A DNA stretch of 34,328 bases from Salinibacterium sp. (GTDB taxonomy: Bacteria; Actinomycetota; Actinomycetes; Actinomycetales; Microbacteriaceae): the NCBI GenBank assembly GCA_025351795.1, contig JANXVG010000025.1, positions 1 to 34,328 on the forward strand. The letters are read 5' to 3'. Below are positions 1 to 8,582 of this stretch, one piece after another. How positions within the stretch are numbered: the stretch's first letter is position 1; every line of letters begins with the position of its first letter. The notes under the pieces are model-generated. The model was not told where the DNA came from, made no database searches, and worked only from the letters and a program-made list of their open reading frames with translations. The translations under genes were made by a program, and so were the position numbers.

Positions 1-21
1 GTGACTGGATTATCCAGTCAC
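1..21. repeat. 21-bp near-perfect palindrome upstream of purA
   Basis: Ten-base arms GTGACTGGAT and ATCCAGTCAC are exact reverse complements around a single central T. As RNA this gives an 8-bp stem with a 5-nt loop and no U-tract. It lies 110 nt before purA and at the window edge, so it could be the end of the upstream gene's transcript (a terminator hairpin) or a protein-binding operator. The sequence alone does not separate these. Confidence 0.6.
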
Positions 22-74
22 CTCCCGCCTCAGCCTGAAAAGGGACTCGAGCGGTGGGCCGGGGACTCCTGCAA

Positions 75-80
75 TACAAT
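75..80 (+). promoter_or_regulatory. possible -10 box for purA
   Basis: TACAAT matches the sigma70-type -10 consensus in five of six positions and sits 51 nt before the purA ATG, in an AT-rich patch of an otherwise GC-rich region. No good -35 box is visible. purA also has a GGAG 11 nt before its start, so this would be a leadered mRNA. Confidence 0.35.
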
Positions 81-131
81 TAGATGTAATCCCCCCGATC
101 GAAGTCCGCTTTATCTGGAGAAGACAGGCCC

Positions 132-1418
132 ATGCCAGCAATCGTCATCATCGGCGCCCAATGGGGCGACGAGGGTAAGGGCAAAGCGACAGACCTGCTC
201 GGCAGTCGCGTCGACTACGTCGTCAAGTTCAACGGTGGCAACAACGCCGGCCACACGGTTGTAGTCGGTGACGAGAAGTACGCGCTGCACCTGCTGCCGT
301 CTGGCATCCTGACCGAGGGCGTCGTGCCCGTGATCGGCAACGGCGTCGTGGTCGACATCGAGGTACTTTTCGACGAGCTCGATGCGCTCATTGCGCGTGG
401 GGTGGATGTCTCCAAGCTCGTGGTGAGCGCCAACGCCCACGTGATTACCCAGTATCACCGCACCCTCGACAAGGTGACCGAGCGCTTCCTCGGCAAGCGG
501 CAGATCGGCACCACCGGGCGAGGAATCGGCCCGGCGTACGCTGACAAAATCAATCGCGTCGGCATCCGGATTCAAGACCTATTTGACGAGAACATTCTGC
601 GTCAGAAGGTCGAGGGTGCCCTGCACCAGAAGAACCACCTGCTTGTGAAGATCTATAACCGGCGCGCAATCTCGGTCGATGAAGTGGTAATCGACCTGCT
701 GTCATATGCTGAGCGCTTGCGGCCGATGGTGGCTGACACGGGGCTCCTGCTCAATCAGGCACTTGACGCTGGCAAGACCGTCGTGTTCGAGGGTGGCCAA
801 GCCACGATGCTGGATGTCGACCACGGTACGTACCCGTTCGTCACCTCATCGAACTCCACGAGTGGTGGTGCCGCCACCGGGTCCGGCGTAGCACCCAACC
901 GACTCACCCGCGTGATTGGAATCGTCAAGGCGTACACGACGCGCGTCGGCGCTGGCCCATTTCCGACCGAGCTGAATGACGAATCAGGCGAGTTTTTGCG
1001 GGTGAAAGGTTTCGAGTTCGGCACCACGACCGGCCGCCCGCGTCGTACCGGGTGGTATGACGCTCCGATTGCTCGGTATTCAGCGCGAATCAACGGCGTC
1101 ACTGACTTTGTCATGACCAAGCTCGATGTGCTCACCGGGTTGACAGTGATTCCTGTCTGTGTCGCGTATGACATTGACGGCGTTCGCGTTGAAGAAGTGC
1201 CGGTCTCGCAATCGGACTTCCACCACGCTGTGCCGATCTACGAAGAGTTCCCTGGCTGGACGGAAGACATCACGGGCATCCGCGACTTCGACGCCCTGCC
1301 GAAGAATGCGCGCGACTACGTTCTCGCCCTCGAAGCGATCAGCGGTTCGCACATCTCGGCGATCGGCGTAGGACCCGACCGCGAGGCGATCGTCGTCAGG
1401 CGTGACCTGCTTAACTGA
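132..1418 (+). CDS. purA: adenylosuccinate synthetase
   Basis: PurA joins IMP and aspartate using GTP to make adenylosuccinate, the first committed step from IMP to AMP, in the cytosol. The 428-residue product has the family length. The N-terminus carries the GTP/IMP-binding P-loop [11 protein letters not shown] (about residues 8-18), followed by the NAGHTVV segment (about residues 38-44). [14 protein letters not shown], typical of the family, lies near residues 299-312. The ATG at 132 has GGAG upstream and gives the standard [11 protein letters not shown] start. It appears to be transcribed alone; the next gene starts 87 nt later behind a weak signal. It is the first of eight purine-synthesis genes in the window, most of which lie in separate units. 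Identification is secure. Confidence 0.97.
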   Translation: MPAIVIIGAQWGDEGKGKATDLLGSRVDYVVKFNGGNNAGHTVVVGDEKYALHLLPSGILTEGVVPVIGNGVVVDIEVLFDELDALIARGVDVSKLVVSANAHVITQYHRTLDKVTERFLGKRQIGTTGRGIGPAYADKINRVGIRIQDLFDENILRQKVEGALHQKNHLLVKIYNRRAISVDEVVIDLLSYAERLRPMVADTGLLLNQALDAGKTVVFEGGQATMLDVDHGTYPFVTSSNSTSGGAATGSGVAPNRLTRVIGIVKAYTTRVGAGPFPTELNDESGEFLRVKGFEFGTTTGRPRRTGWYDAPIARYSARINGVTDFVMTKLDVLTGLTVIPVCVAYDIDGVRVEEVPVSQSDFHHAVPIYEEFPGWTEDITGIRDFDALPKNARDYVLALEAISGSHISAIGVGPDREAIVVRRDLLN

Positions 1419-1505
1419 AACTCGAGCGCGTCGCGAGTCGGCTGCGTCAGGGTGAATGTCGGCGACGGGTGAATAGTCTCCGTCTCCGCACACTGACAGA
1501 ATTGC

Positions 1506-2177
1506 GTGATGTCAGCACAGCGCCCGATACGACGCCCGCTCGAGGGGTCGTACGTACGGCTCGCACCGCTCACCGCCGAAGACTTTCCGCAGCTCTACCG
1601 CGCGATTGGGCATCCCGAAGTGTTCGCAGGGGGCTATGGTGGTGGGCCTGCTGGTTGCCCGGCAACGGAGGCCGAATTCGTCGAATTCGCGAACCACTAC
1701 TACGAGCGTGACACGAATATTGTCTATGGTATCCGCCTGGTTGGCGGGGGTAACCACGACCTGCTCGTCGGTACATCGACTCTCGGTGACTTCGACGAGA
1801 AGAACGAGCACACCCACATCGGCTGGACCGCTTACGACCCGCGCGTCTGGTCGACCGCGGTGAACCCGGAGACAAAACTGTTGATGCTCGACGTCGCTTT
1901 TGCGCATGGCTTTGGCCGCGTCAGGCTGCAGGCCGACTCCCTCAATTCACGCTCACGCGCTGCTATTTCCCAGCTCGGCGCCCAATTTGAGGGCATTGTG
2001 CGTAGGGATCGGATGCGCGCTGACGGTAGCTGGCGAGACACCGCGCTGTTCTCCGTTCTCGTCGACGAGTGGCCAGCCGTGCGCGCCGGGCTCGAAGCGC
2101 GCCTAGAAAGATTTGGCGGAACCCCCGTCACCGTGGAAGGGCGGATGTCGCCTCCTGCGAGTAGCGTCCGCTCGTGA
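1506..2177 (+). CDS. GNAT-family N-acetyltransferase (RimJ/RimL-like)
   Basis: The 223-residue product has the Acetyltransf_3 layout: an N-terminal strand (RPLEGSYVRLAPLTAEDF), a central HIGWTAYDPRVWSTAVNPETK stretch containing the family's W-x5-G/A-x-N-P pattern, and the C-terminal helix and strand in which R/N/S-rich residues (DSLNSRSRAAISQLGA) bind acetyl-CoA. The tail RDTALFSVLVDEWP also fits. Such enzymes acetylate protein N-termini or small amines; the substrate here cannot be told. Tandem GTG-ATG start codons lie at 1506 and 1509, so the true start is one or the other. Nothing convincing follows it: the 227 nt to the convergent membrane gene hold an open frame beginning at an overlapping GTG (2174), but with no recognisable protein character. 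Confidence 0.85.
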   Translation: MMSAQRPIRRPLEGSYVRLAPLTAEDFPQLYRAIGHPEVFAGGYGGGPAGCPATEAEFVEFANHYYERDTNIVYGIRLVGGGNHDLLVGTSTLGDFDEKNEHTHIGWTAYDPRVWSTAVNPETKLLMLDVAFAHGFGRVRLQADSLNSRSRAAISQLGAQFEGIVRRDRMRADGSWRDTALFSVLVDEWPAVRAGLEARLERFGGTPVTVEGRMSPPASSVRS

Positions 2178-2404
2178 CCCACGACAGCACCTCGGTTTCG
2201 CCGCGCGCCGGCTCTGCCCGACGTGACCGCACGTCACCGCTCCGTTCGCTAGCCACGGAGAGTGCCCCCGACTCAGTGCTCGCTTCGGCATTCCCAGCCA
2301 ATTTCCGGGGTGGGGCTGAGCTGGGGTTCGAGCTTCCTGCAGGTATTCGGACTCGTCGTCGAGCCAGCGTCGAGCGCGGCCGGAATGTAGGCAGAGCTGA
2401 CGAA

Positions 2405-3043
2405 TCAGATCGCTCCCGCTATCGTCAACGCCAGCACGTACCCGAGAGCTGAAGCACCGATGGCGATTACCAGGCTGAAGGTCCAGTTGCCCATGTTCGG
2501 GCGTACCGGGTTGTCACTCGTGGCGTAGTTGATGCTGAGCGGGGTTGGACGCGCCCTCTCGCCCTCATCGAAACGTCGGCCGCTCAGGTTGATCGCACCC
2601 AAGAAGACGCGTTGCGCGCTCGCCCGCAGCGCAAGGACAAACGGAATAAGAGCCATCACGATGAACATGCCACCGAGGATGAAACCAATCGACTCGCGGC
2701 TGGAGACGAATAGTGCTCCCAGTACTCCGAACACGATGGGCCAAGCGAGACTCACCAAGGAGGTGCCAAAACCAGCGGTCAACCACACCGAGATTGCGAC
2801 GGCGATCAAGCCGCCGAATATGGCGGGAGTAGCGTATCCGGTGATGTCCGGGCACTGATGGGCGATCACGAATGGCGTGTTACCGCTCGCACAGGTACCA
2901 CCGATTGCCATAACTCCGAATACCGACTGCATGAGCAGGCTGAATGAGAGGCTGAAAAGCAGCCAAGAGCCAGCTGAGCCGAGAAGTCGAACCAGGCGAT
3001 TGTTGCGCCACGACAGTGAGGTGATCGCGCCGAGAAAGGTCAC
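2405..3043 (-). CDS. conserved four-to-six-helix membrane protein, unknown function
   Basis: A 212-residue integral membrane protein with about five or six hydrophobic segments. One loop between the first two helices reads GGTCASGNTPFVIAHQCP, a Cys-containing extracytoplasmic-looking segment seen in hypothetical actinobacterial membrane proteins. I do not recognise an enzymatic motif. A longer frame opens at 3118, but the GTG at 3043 is preferred because a TACAGT box ends exactly 6 nt before it, the leaderless pattern seen at many genes here; the residues upstream of that start have no membrane character. It is convergent with the acetyltransferase at 1506-2177 and divergent from the chorismate mutase. 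The role is unknown. Confidence 0.7.
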   Translation of the reverse strand: MTFLGAITSLSWRNNRLVRLLGSAGSWLLFSLSFSLLMQSVFGVMAIGGTCASGNTPFVIAHQCPDITGYATPAIFGGLIAVAISVWLTAGFGTSLVSLAWPIVFGVLGALFVSSRESIGFILGGMFIVMALIPFVLALRASAQRVFLGAINLSGRRFDEGERARPTPLSINYATSDNPVRPNMGNWTFSLVIAIGASALGYVLALTIAGAI

Positions 3044-3049
3044 GTGCCC

Positions 3050-3055
3050 ACTGTA
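3050..3055 (-). promoter_or_regulatory. -10 box, leaderless start of the 2405-3043 membrane gene
   Basis: On the minus strand TACAGT is followed by six bases and then the GTG start at 3043. There is no Shine-Dalgarno sequence. Transcription would begin at or next to the start codon. Confidence 0.55.
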
Positions 3056-3156
3056 CCCAATCCTGAAGTGGATTCGCTTTTGCATGCGCAACTGATAGCT
3101 GATCGAGGGTCCGATCACTCGTCTTCACGGCCGCGTGAGCGGGTCACTGCTGGGCC

Positions 3157-3162
3157 TAGGTT
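3157..3162 (+). promoter_or_regulatory. -10 box, leaderless start of chorismate mutase
   Basis: TAGGTT is followed by six bases (TAACCC) and the ATG at 3169. No Shine-Dalgarno sequence is present, so the mRNA is likely leaderless. Confidence 0.6.
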
Positions 3163-3168
3163 TAACCC

Positions 3169-3486
3169 ATGAACGAGAACGACTCCTCAGCGCAACTGAT
3201 CGGCCTTCGCCTGAGCATTGACAACATTGATGCTGCGCTCGTGCACATGCTTGCCGAGCGGTTCAAGTTCACCCAACAAGTCGGTCGCCTGAAGGCCGCG
3301 ACCGGGCTACCGCCATCGGATCCCGAGCGAGAACGTGTTCAAATCAACCGGCTCCGCGCACTCGCCGAAGAATCGCACCTCGATCCAGCTATCGCCGAGA
3401 AGTTCCTGAATTTCATCGTCGCCGAAGTCATTCACCACCACGAACAGATTGCCTCGACGGGCTCCATCGAAACACAGCACCCATGA
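3169..3486 (+). CDS. chorismate mutase, AroQ fold
   Basis: A 105-residue all-helical protein of AroQ type, which rearranges chorismate to prephenate for phenylalanine and tyrosine synthesis. Visible family pattern: LRLSIDNIDAALVHMLAERF near residues 13-32, then VGRLKA (about 38-43), DPERERVQINRLR (about 50-62) and the C-terminal helix EKFLNFIVAEVIHHHEQI. The Arg/Lys residues of helices 1 and 2 that bind chorismate carboxylates are kept. There is no signal peptide, so it is cytosolic. Its stop overlaps the start of the following short-chain dehydrogenase by 4 nt (ATGA), so the two are translationally coupled. Free-standing mutases of this size in Actinobacteria often work in complex with DAHP synthase; nothing here tests that. 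Confidence 0.88.
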   Translation: MNENDSSAQLIGLRLSIDNIDAALVHMLAERFKFTQQVGRLKAATGLPPSDPERERVQINRLRALAEESHLDPAIAEKFLNFIVAEVIHHHEQIASTGSIETQHP

Positions 3487-4394
3487 GTTGGAATCCCCGC
3501 GACCTGCCATCGCAGGCCGGTCGAACGATCGTGGTTACCGGCGGCGCGCGCGGGGTGGGCTATTTCGCGGCCGAGCAGCTCGCTGCCGCCGGCGCGCGAG
3601 TGGTGATCGCCGCGCGGTCCCGGCAGCGAGCGGATGCTGCATCCGCTGCCATTCGCGTGCGGTGGCCGCGCGCGGACCTCGGCTTCGTGCACCTCGACCT
3701 GGGGTCTTTCGCCTCGATCCGCGAGGCCGCGGACGAACTGAGCGCACATGCCATCGATGTGCTTATCAACAACGCGGGGCTGACGAGCGGGCCCGGTACT
3801 CGCGCGGTCACCACCGACGGACTTGAGCGCGTCGTCGGCACAAACCACTTCGGCCCGTTTGCTCTCACCGCGCTGGTCTTCCCGACGCTGTCACCGGCAG
3901 CGCGCGTCGTCGGGCTGGGTAGTCTCAGCACCCGCCTCGCGAGAGCCAACCTGGCCGACATGCAGCACGAGAAGGGGAAATATTCGTTCTCCCGCGCCTA
4001 TGCGATGTCAAAGCACGGAGTTCACTCGTTTGCCCTCGAGCTCGATCGTCGACTGCGTGCAGCGGATAGCGGCGTGTCTTCGCTTCTCGCACACCCGGGC
4101 TTCGCGCTCAACGGGCTCTCCTCGAAACGACCCGGAATTACCGATCACTCGTGGGTCGAGTTGCTCATGCGCCCGATGGCGCAGGGCAAGGATCACGGAG
4201 CGTGGCCGATCGTGCGGGCGGCGGTTGATCCCGAGGCCGAGGGTGGGCAATTCTACGGCCCGCGGTGGTTGGTGAAAGGTGCACCGGCACTCGCGACCCC
4301 GGTGTCGCAGAGTGCTTCGCCCGATTTCGGCGCCGAACTATGGCGGCTCAGCGAGGAGGCCACCGGCATCCATTTCGACGTGACGAAGCGCTAA
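3483..4394 (+). CDS. SDR-family NAD(P)-dependent oxidoreductase
   Basis: The 303-residue protein is a short-chain dehydrogenase/reductase. It has the Rossmann glycine motif TGGARGVG (residues 19-26), the NNAG motif near residue 98, and the catalytic pair Tyr173-x3-Lys177 in YAMSKHG. An Arg in the segment after the second strand (AARSRQRADAA) suggests NADP preference. It resembles the retinol-dehydrogenase/WWOX-like actinobacterial SDRs; the substrate is not deducible. It overlaps the chorismate mutase stop by 4 nt. Its own TAA lies only 2 nt from the stop of the convergent purL. Codons 50-55 sit in a perfect 9+1+9 inverted repeat (3629-3647) made of two CGGATGC motifs. Confidence 0.88.
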   Translation: MSWNPRDLPSQAGRTIVVTGGARGVGYFAAEQLAAAGARVVIAARSRQRADAASAAIRVRWPRADLGFVHLDLGSFASIREAADELSAHAIDVLINNAGLTSGPGTRAVTTDGLERVVGTNHFGPFALTALVFPTLSPAARVVGLGSLSTRLARANLADMQHEKGKYSFSRAYAMSKHGVHSFALELDRRLRAADSGVSSLLAHPGFALNGLSSKRPGITDHSWVELLMRPMAQGKDHGAWPIVRAAVDPEAEGGQFYGPRWLVKGAPALATPVSQSASPDFGAELWRLSEEATGIHFDVTKR

Positions 4395-4396
4395 GG

Positions 4397-6715
4397 CTAC
4401 TGTCCGATCACCGGTCCGAACGCGTTAGACAGAGTGGCGCGGTAGGTTCCGAGGAGTTCATCGACGCTGAGCGTGAACTGGTCTTGGATCTCAAGTGCGC
4501 CGCCGGCATCCGTCACGCCGATGCGCACGACCGGATATCCGCGCCCATCGCACAGGCCCCGGAAGCGCACGTCATCTTCGCGCGGCACCGAGGCGAGCAT
4601 GCGTGCGGTTGACTCGCTAAAGAGGGCGGTTGCAGCATCGACGCCATCGCGCTGTTGGATCTCGGTAAGCCACACCCGAGCGCCCACGCCGAATCGCAGC
4701 ACGCTCTCGGCGAGAGCTTGGGCCAAGCCTCCGTCGCCGAGGTCGTGCGCTGAGGCGATGAGGCTTTGGGCACCGCCCGCGGATACGAGCTCGGCGAGCT
4801 GCTGCTCTTTGCCCAGATCAACGCTGGGCGGGGTTCCGCCGAGGTGGTGGTGGATCGTACCGGCCCACGCTGAGCCGTCGAGCTCAAGGCGGGTGATGCC
4901 AAGAAGGTAGATGTTGTTGCCCTCGTCTTGCCAGCCGCTCGGGATGCGCTTGGCAACATCATCGATCACGCCGAGAACAGCGACCACCGGAGTCGGGTGG
5001 ATGGGAACGTCGCCCGTTTGGTTGTAGAAGCTCACGTTGCCGCCGGTGACGGGAATTTCGAGGGCCAGGCAGCCGTCGGCGAGTCCTTCGACCGCGCGGC
5101 TAAACTGCCACATCACCTCGGGGTTCTCCGGGCTACCGAAGTTGAGGCAATCGCTCACCGCGACTGGCGTTGCGCCGGTTGCACCCACATTGCGGTAGGC
5201 CTCGGCGAGTGCGAGCTGCGCGCCCTGGTACGGGTCGAGCTGGCAGTAGCGGCCATTGGCATCCGTGGCTACGGCGAAGCCCAAGCCGCTCTCCTCATCG
5301 ATCCGCACCATTCCGCCGTCGTCGGGGAAGGAGAGGGCGGTGTTTCCCATCACGTAGCGGTCGTACTGGTTGGTGATCCAGGACTTGTCCGCGAGGTTTG
5401 GGCTGCCAAGCAGTTGCAGAAACTGGGTCTTGAGCATCGCGGCATCCGTCGGCCTTGGCAGAACGGATGCCGAGTCCGCCTGCAGCGCGTCAATCCAGGT
5501 CGGGTATGCGACGGGCCGCTGGTAGACGGGTCCGTCGACCGCGACAGTGCGCGGCTCGACATTCACGATCTCCTCGCCATGCCAGTTGATGATGAGTCGC
5601 CCGGTATCGGTAACCTCGCCGAGCACTGACGTCTCGACATCCCACTTAGCGGTCACCGCGAGAAAACCGTCAAGCTTCTCGGAAGTCACGATCGCCATCA
5701 TGCGCTCCTGGCTTTCCGACATGAGGATTTCCTCGGCCGTGAGCGTTGGATCGCGCAGCAGAACCTTCTCAAGTTCGATGAACATTCCGCCGTCACCATT
5801 GGACGCGAGTTCGCTCGTCGCGCACGAGATACCCGCAGCGCCGAGGTCCTGGATGCCCTCGACGAGCTTCTCTCGGAACAGTTCAAGGCAGCACTCGATG
5901 AGCACCTTCTCAGCGAATGGATCTCCGACTTGCACGGCCGGTCGCTTCGTCGGGCCGCCCGCCGAGAAGCTGTCGGAGGCCAGAATGGATGCCCCGCCGA
6001 TGCCGTCGCCGCCGGTGCGCGCCCCGAACAGAACGACCTTGTTACCGACACCACGCGCGTTCGCGAGGTGCAGGTCTTCGTGCCGCATGACCCCCACGGC
6101 GAGGGCATTGACGAGTGGATTGGCTTGGTAGACCGCGTCGAAATACGTCTCGCCGCCGATGTTCGGCAGACCGAGGCAGTTGCCGTAGAAGCTGATTCCC
6201 GACACGACACCGTGCACAACGCGCGCGGTATCTGGGTGATCGATGGCACCGAAGCGCAGCGCGTCCATGACAGCAACCGGGCGCGCGCCCATCGAGATGA
6301 TGTCGCGAACAATTCCGCCCACACCGGTCGCAGCCCCTTGGAATGGCTCGATGTAGCTCGGGTGGTTGTGGCTCTCGATCTTGAACGTTACCGCCCAGCC
6401 TTCGCCGACATCCACGACGCCAGCGTTCTCACCCATGCCCACCATGAGGTTCTTCTTCATCTTGTCGGTGACCTTCGAGCCGAACTGCCGCAGATACGAC
6501 TTAGAGCTCTTGTACGAGCAGTGCTCACTCCACATGACCGAGTACATGGCGAGCTCGCCGCTCGTGGGGCGACGGCCGAGAATCTCGCGGATCCTCGCGT
6601 ACTCATCAGCCTTGAGCCCGAGAGCCGCGTACGGCTGCTCCTTGTCAGGCGTTGTCGCAGCATTCGAAACCGTGTCGGCTGCCGAGGGAAAAGACGGGGG
6701 TGTGGTGTGGGTCAC
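4397..6715 (-). CDS. purL: phosphoribosylformylglycinamidine synthase subunit PurL
   Basis: PurL is the ATP-dependent synthetase subunit that turns FGAR into FGAM using ammonia delivered by PurQ, with PurS as bridge. The 772-residue length fits the 'small' PurL of bacteria that split the enzyme. Visible motifs: [12 protein letters not shown] (about residues 58-69), the ATP/metal segment [20 protein letters not shown] (about 114-133), [16 protein letters not shown], and in the second half [12 protein letters not shown] and the [15 protein letters not shown] repeat of the duplicated fold. The GTG start at 6715 is set by AGGAG 5 nt upstream. purQ and purS lie 5 kb away in another unit. It ends 2 nt from the convergent SDR gene. 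Confidence 0.97.
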   Translation of the reverse strand: MTHTTPPSFPSAADTVSNAATTPDKEQPYAALGLKADEYARIREILGRRPTSGELAMYSVMWSEHCSYKSSKSYLRQFGSKVTDKMKKNLMVGMGENAGVVDVGEGWAVTFKIESHNHPSYIEPFQGAATGVGGIVRDIISMGARPVAVMDALRFGAIDHPDTARVVHGVVSGISFYGNCLGLPNIGGETYFDAVYQANPLVNALAVGVMRHEDLHLANARGVGNKVVLFGARTGGDGIGGASILASDSFSAGGPTKRPAVQVGDPFAEKVLIECCLELFREKLVEGIQDLGAAGISCATSELASNGDGGMFIELEKVLLRDPTLTAEEILMSESQERMMAIVTSEKLDGFLAVTAKWDVETSVLGEVTDTGRLIINWHGEEIVNVEPRTVAVDGPVYQRPVAYPTWIDALQADSASVLPRPTDAAMLKTQFLQLLGSPNLADKSWITNQYDRYVMGNTALSFPDDGGMVRIDEESGLGFAVATDANGRYCQLDPYQGAQLALAEAYRNVGATGATPVAVSDCLNFGSPENPEVMWQFSRAVEGLADGCLALEIPVTGGNVSFYNQTGDVPIHPTPVVAVLGVIDDVAKRIPSGWQDEGNNIYLLGITRLELDGSAWAGTIHHHLGGTPPSVDLGKEQQLAELVSAGGAQSLIASAHDLGDGGLAQALAESVLRFGVGARVWLTEIQQRDGVDAATALFSESTARMLASVPREDDVRFRGLCDGRGYPVVRIGVTDAGGALEIQDQFTLSVDELLGTYRATLSNAFGPVIGQ

Positions 6716-6748
6716 TGGGCTCCTGGAACGAGGGCGGCGGCTGCTCTC

Positions 6749-6787
6749 AGTCTACCGAACGCTGCGATCGACTCGCCGGTCACCGGC
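6749..6787 (-). promoter_or_regulatory. possible purL promoter with an upstream palindrome
   Basis: On the minus strand TAGACT (6754-6749) fits a -10 box, 33 nt before the GTG start. A 13-bp palindrome GCCGGTCACCGGC (6775-6787) lies where the -35 region would be and could be an operator; in GC-rich DNA such a palindrome can also arise by chance. Confidence 0.35.
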
Positions 6788-6847
6788 CGTTCGTCGCAGC
6801 GCGCATGGTCGGGTTACGGGTGTCGTGGTTTCCGTCCCTGCCCTCTC

Positions 6848-6927
6848 CCAAATGAAGGAGATTGTCAATTCTGCAGCTCCGGAACCCAGCAAAGATGGTG
6901 AGTGCGCACCACATCTCCTTCATTTGG
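6848..6927. repeat. inverted-repeat element, copy 1
   Basis: Perfect 15-bp arms CCAAATGAAGGAGAT (6848-6862) and ATCTCCTTCATTTGG (6913-6927) flank a 50-nt centre. The same arms recur at 27652-27734. In both copies a GCGCAC hexamer lies 4-5 nt inside the right-hand arm. It sits in the 280-nt gap between two minus-strand genes, 68 nt past the stop of the acyl-CoA-ligase gene. It could be a small non-autonomous mobile element, a REP-like sequence or a stem that ends transcription. No target-site duplication is visible. Confidence 0.8.
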
Positions 6928-6995
6928 CACGGGGTAGCGGGGCCCCCCTCGCCGCTGCGACCGAATCTGGGACCTCGTCGAGTCGGGTCGGTGGC

Positions 6996-8582
6996 CTACT
7001 GTGCGCCGGCTCGCGCGCGCAGGTCCTTGCGCAGGATCTTGCCCGAGGTTGACTTGGGGATCACGTCAATGAACTCGACCGCGCGCACCTTCTCGTGCGG
7101 CGCGACGTGCTCGGCGACAAAACGCATGACGTCTGCTTCGGAGATATCGGAGCCCGACTGTTTCACCACGAACGCCTTGGGGACCTCCTGGCCATCGGCG
7201 TCCAGCACCCCGATCACGGCCGCGTCGGCAATGCCCGGGTTCTTGAGCAGCACGGCCTCGAGCACGGCGGGCGCGACTTGGTAGCCCTTGTACTTGATGA
7301 GCTCCTTGAGGCGGTCCACGATGCGGTAGATGCCGTCGGGGGTCACGGTCGCGATGTCCCCCGTGTGCAGCCAGCCGTCGGCGTCGACGGTGCTCGCGGT
7401 GGCCTCCGCATTGCCGAGGTAGCCGTGCATCACCTGTGGCCCCTTGATGAGGAGTTCGCCGCGGGCGCTCTGGCCCTCGCTGGGCTCCGCGACATCCGCC
7501 CCCGTCTCCGGGTCGACAATGCGCGCTTCGGTGTTGGCGAGCAGGAAGCCGATACTCGACCTGTCGATGTCGGCGCGGTCGGTGGGGATCGCGTGCGACA
7601 CCGGGCTGAGCTCGGTCATGCCGTAACCCTGGCTCACGATGCAGCCGAGCCGCTGTGCGACTAGCTCGGCGAGCGAGCCGTCGAGGGGTGCTGCACCCGA
7701 GAAGACGACTTTGACTTTCGAGAGGTCAAACTCGTCGACGAGAGGATGTTTCGCGAGTGCCACGGCGATCGGCGGGGCGATGAAGACCCACGTGCACGCG
7801 TGCTCGCTCACGACGCGAAGGCACTCGCCAAGCTCGAACTTGGGCATCGTCACGAGAACGGCCCGCTCCTTGATGGCGAAGTTGAGCAACACGGTCATGC
7901 CGTAGATGTGGAAGAACGGGAGCACCGCGAGAACACGGTCGCCCTTTTCGAGGCCGATCGACACACGACACTGCGCCACGTTCGCAACAAGGTTGCGGTG
8001 GCTGAGCATGACGCCCTTCGGTCGGCCCGTCGTGCCGGAGGAGTACGGCAGCACGGCGATGTGGGTGTCGGGGTCGAACGAGACGGCGGGGGCGGTGCGG
8101 CCCTCAGCGAGCAGTTCCCGCAGCGAGGGATAGCCGTCGGCGCCGTCGAGCACGACGAGGTGGTCGTCGGCGATGTTGGCCGTTGCGGACGCGGTGCTTG
8201 CGCCGGCGAGCATCGGCGAGATCGTGAAGAGCCAGGTGGCCCGGGCATCCGTCAGTTGATTGGCGATCTCCTCCTCGGTGTAGAGGGAGTTGATCGTCGT
8301 TACGGTGGCGCCGGCGCGGAGGATGCCATGAAACACCGTCGCAAACGCGGGGATGTTCGGGCAGAGCATGCCGACAACGTCGCCGACCCCCACCCCGCGC
8401 GCCGCGAGAGCACCTGCCAGCAGTTCGATCCGCCCGACGAGTTGGCGGTAGCTCGTTTCGGCGCCCGAAGTGCCGTCGATGATGGCGACGGAGTCGAGCT
8501 CGTGTTCGCTCAGGCCACCGAACAGGTAGTCGAAGATGCTCTCTTCAGGAATTGCGATATCGCGATAAGGGCTACGCGCCAT
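6996..8582 (-). CDS. AMP-binding acyl-/aryl-CoA ligase (4-coumarate--CoA ligase-like)
   Basis: A 528-residue member of the ANL adenylating superfamily: it would activate a carboxylic acid with ATP and pass it to CoA. Motifs in order: the P-loop SSGTTGRPKG at residues 181-190, YGMTELSP near 330, DGWLHTGDIATV near 408, RIVDRLKELIKYKGYQV near 425-440, and the catalytic lysine K515 in STSGKILRKDL close to the C-terminus. The sequence resembles 4-coumarate/medium-chain acyl-CoA ligases rather than long-chain FadD with an extended N-terminus. A longer frame opens at 8681, but the ATG at 8582 has AAGGAG 6 nt upstream and starts the conserved region. It stands alone; no beta-oxidation genes are nearby, so the substrate is open. 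Confidence 0.9.
   Translation of the reverse strand: MARSPYRDIAIPEESIFDYLFGGLSEHELDSVAIIDGTSGAETSYRQLVGRIELLAGALAARGVGVGDVVGMLCPNIPAFATVFHGILRAGATVTTINSLYTEEEIANQLTDARATWLFTISPMLAGASTASATANIADDHLVVLDGADGYPSLRELLAEGRTAPAVSFDPDTHIAVLPYSSGTTGRPKGVMLSHRNLVANVAQCRVSIGLEKGDRVLAVLPFFHIYGMTVLLNFAIKERAVLVTMPKFELGECLRVVSEHACTWVFIAPPIAVALAKHPLVDEFDLSKVKVVFSGAAPLDGSLAELVAQRLGCIVSQGYGMTELSPVSHAIPTDRADIDRSSIGFLLANTEARIVDPETGADVAEPSEGQSARGELLIKGPQVMHGYLGNAEATASTVDADGWLHTGDIATVTPDGIYRIVDRLKELIKYKGYQVAPAVLEAVLLKNPGIADAAVIGVLDADGQEVPKAFVVKQSGSDISEADVMRFVAEHVAPHEKVRAVEFIDVIPKSTSGKILRKDLRARAGAQ

Noticed and set aside
2174-2452. Open frame starting at a GTG that overlaps the acetyltransferase stop.
   Set aside because: The product is an Arg/Ser/Ala-rich sequence without recognisable motifs, runs into the end of the convergent membrane gene, and shows the composition of a random frame. 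The 227-nt gap seems non-coding.
5930-6901. A 323-codon plus-strand frame.
   Set aside because: Antisense to purL over most of its length and runs through the inverted-repeat element.
6855-6995. A small gene starting at the ATG within the inverted-repeat arm (ATGAAGGAG).
   Set aside because: The second copy of the element has the same ATG but a different frame relation between the arms, so the arms are not conserved as coding sequence.
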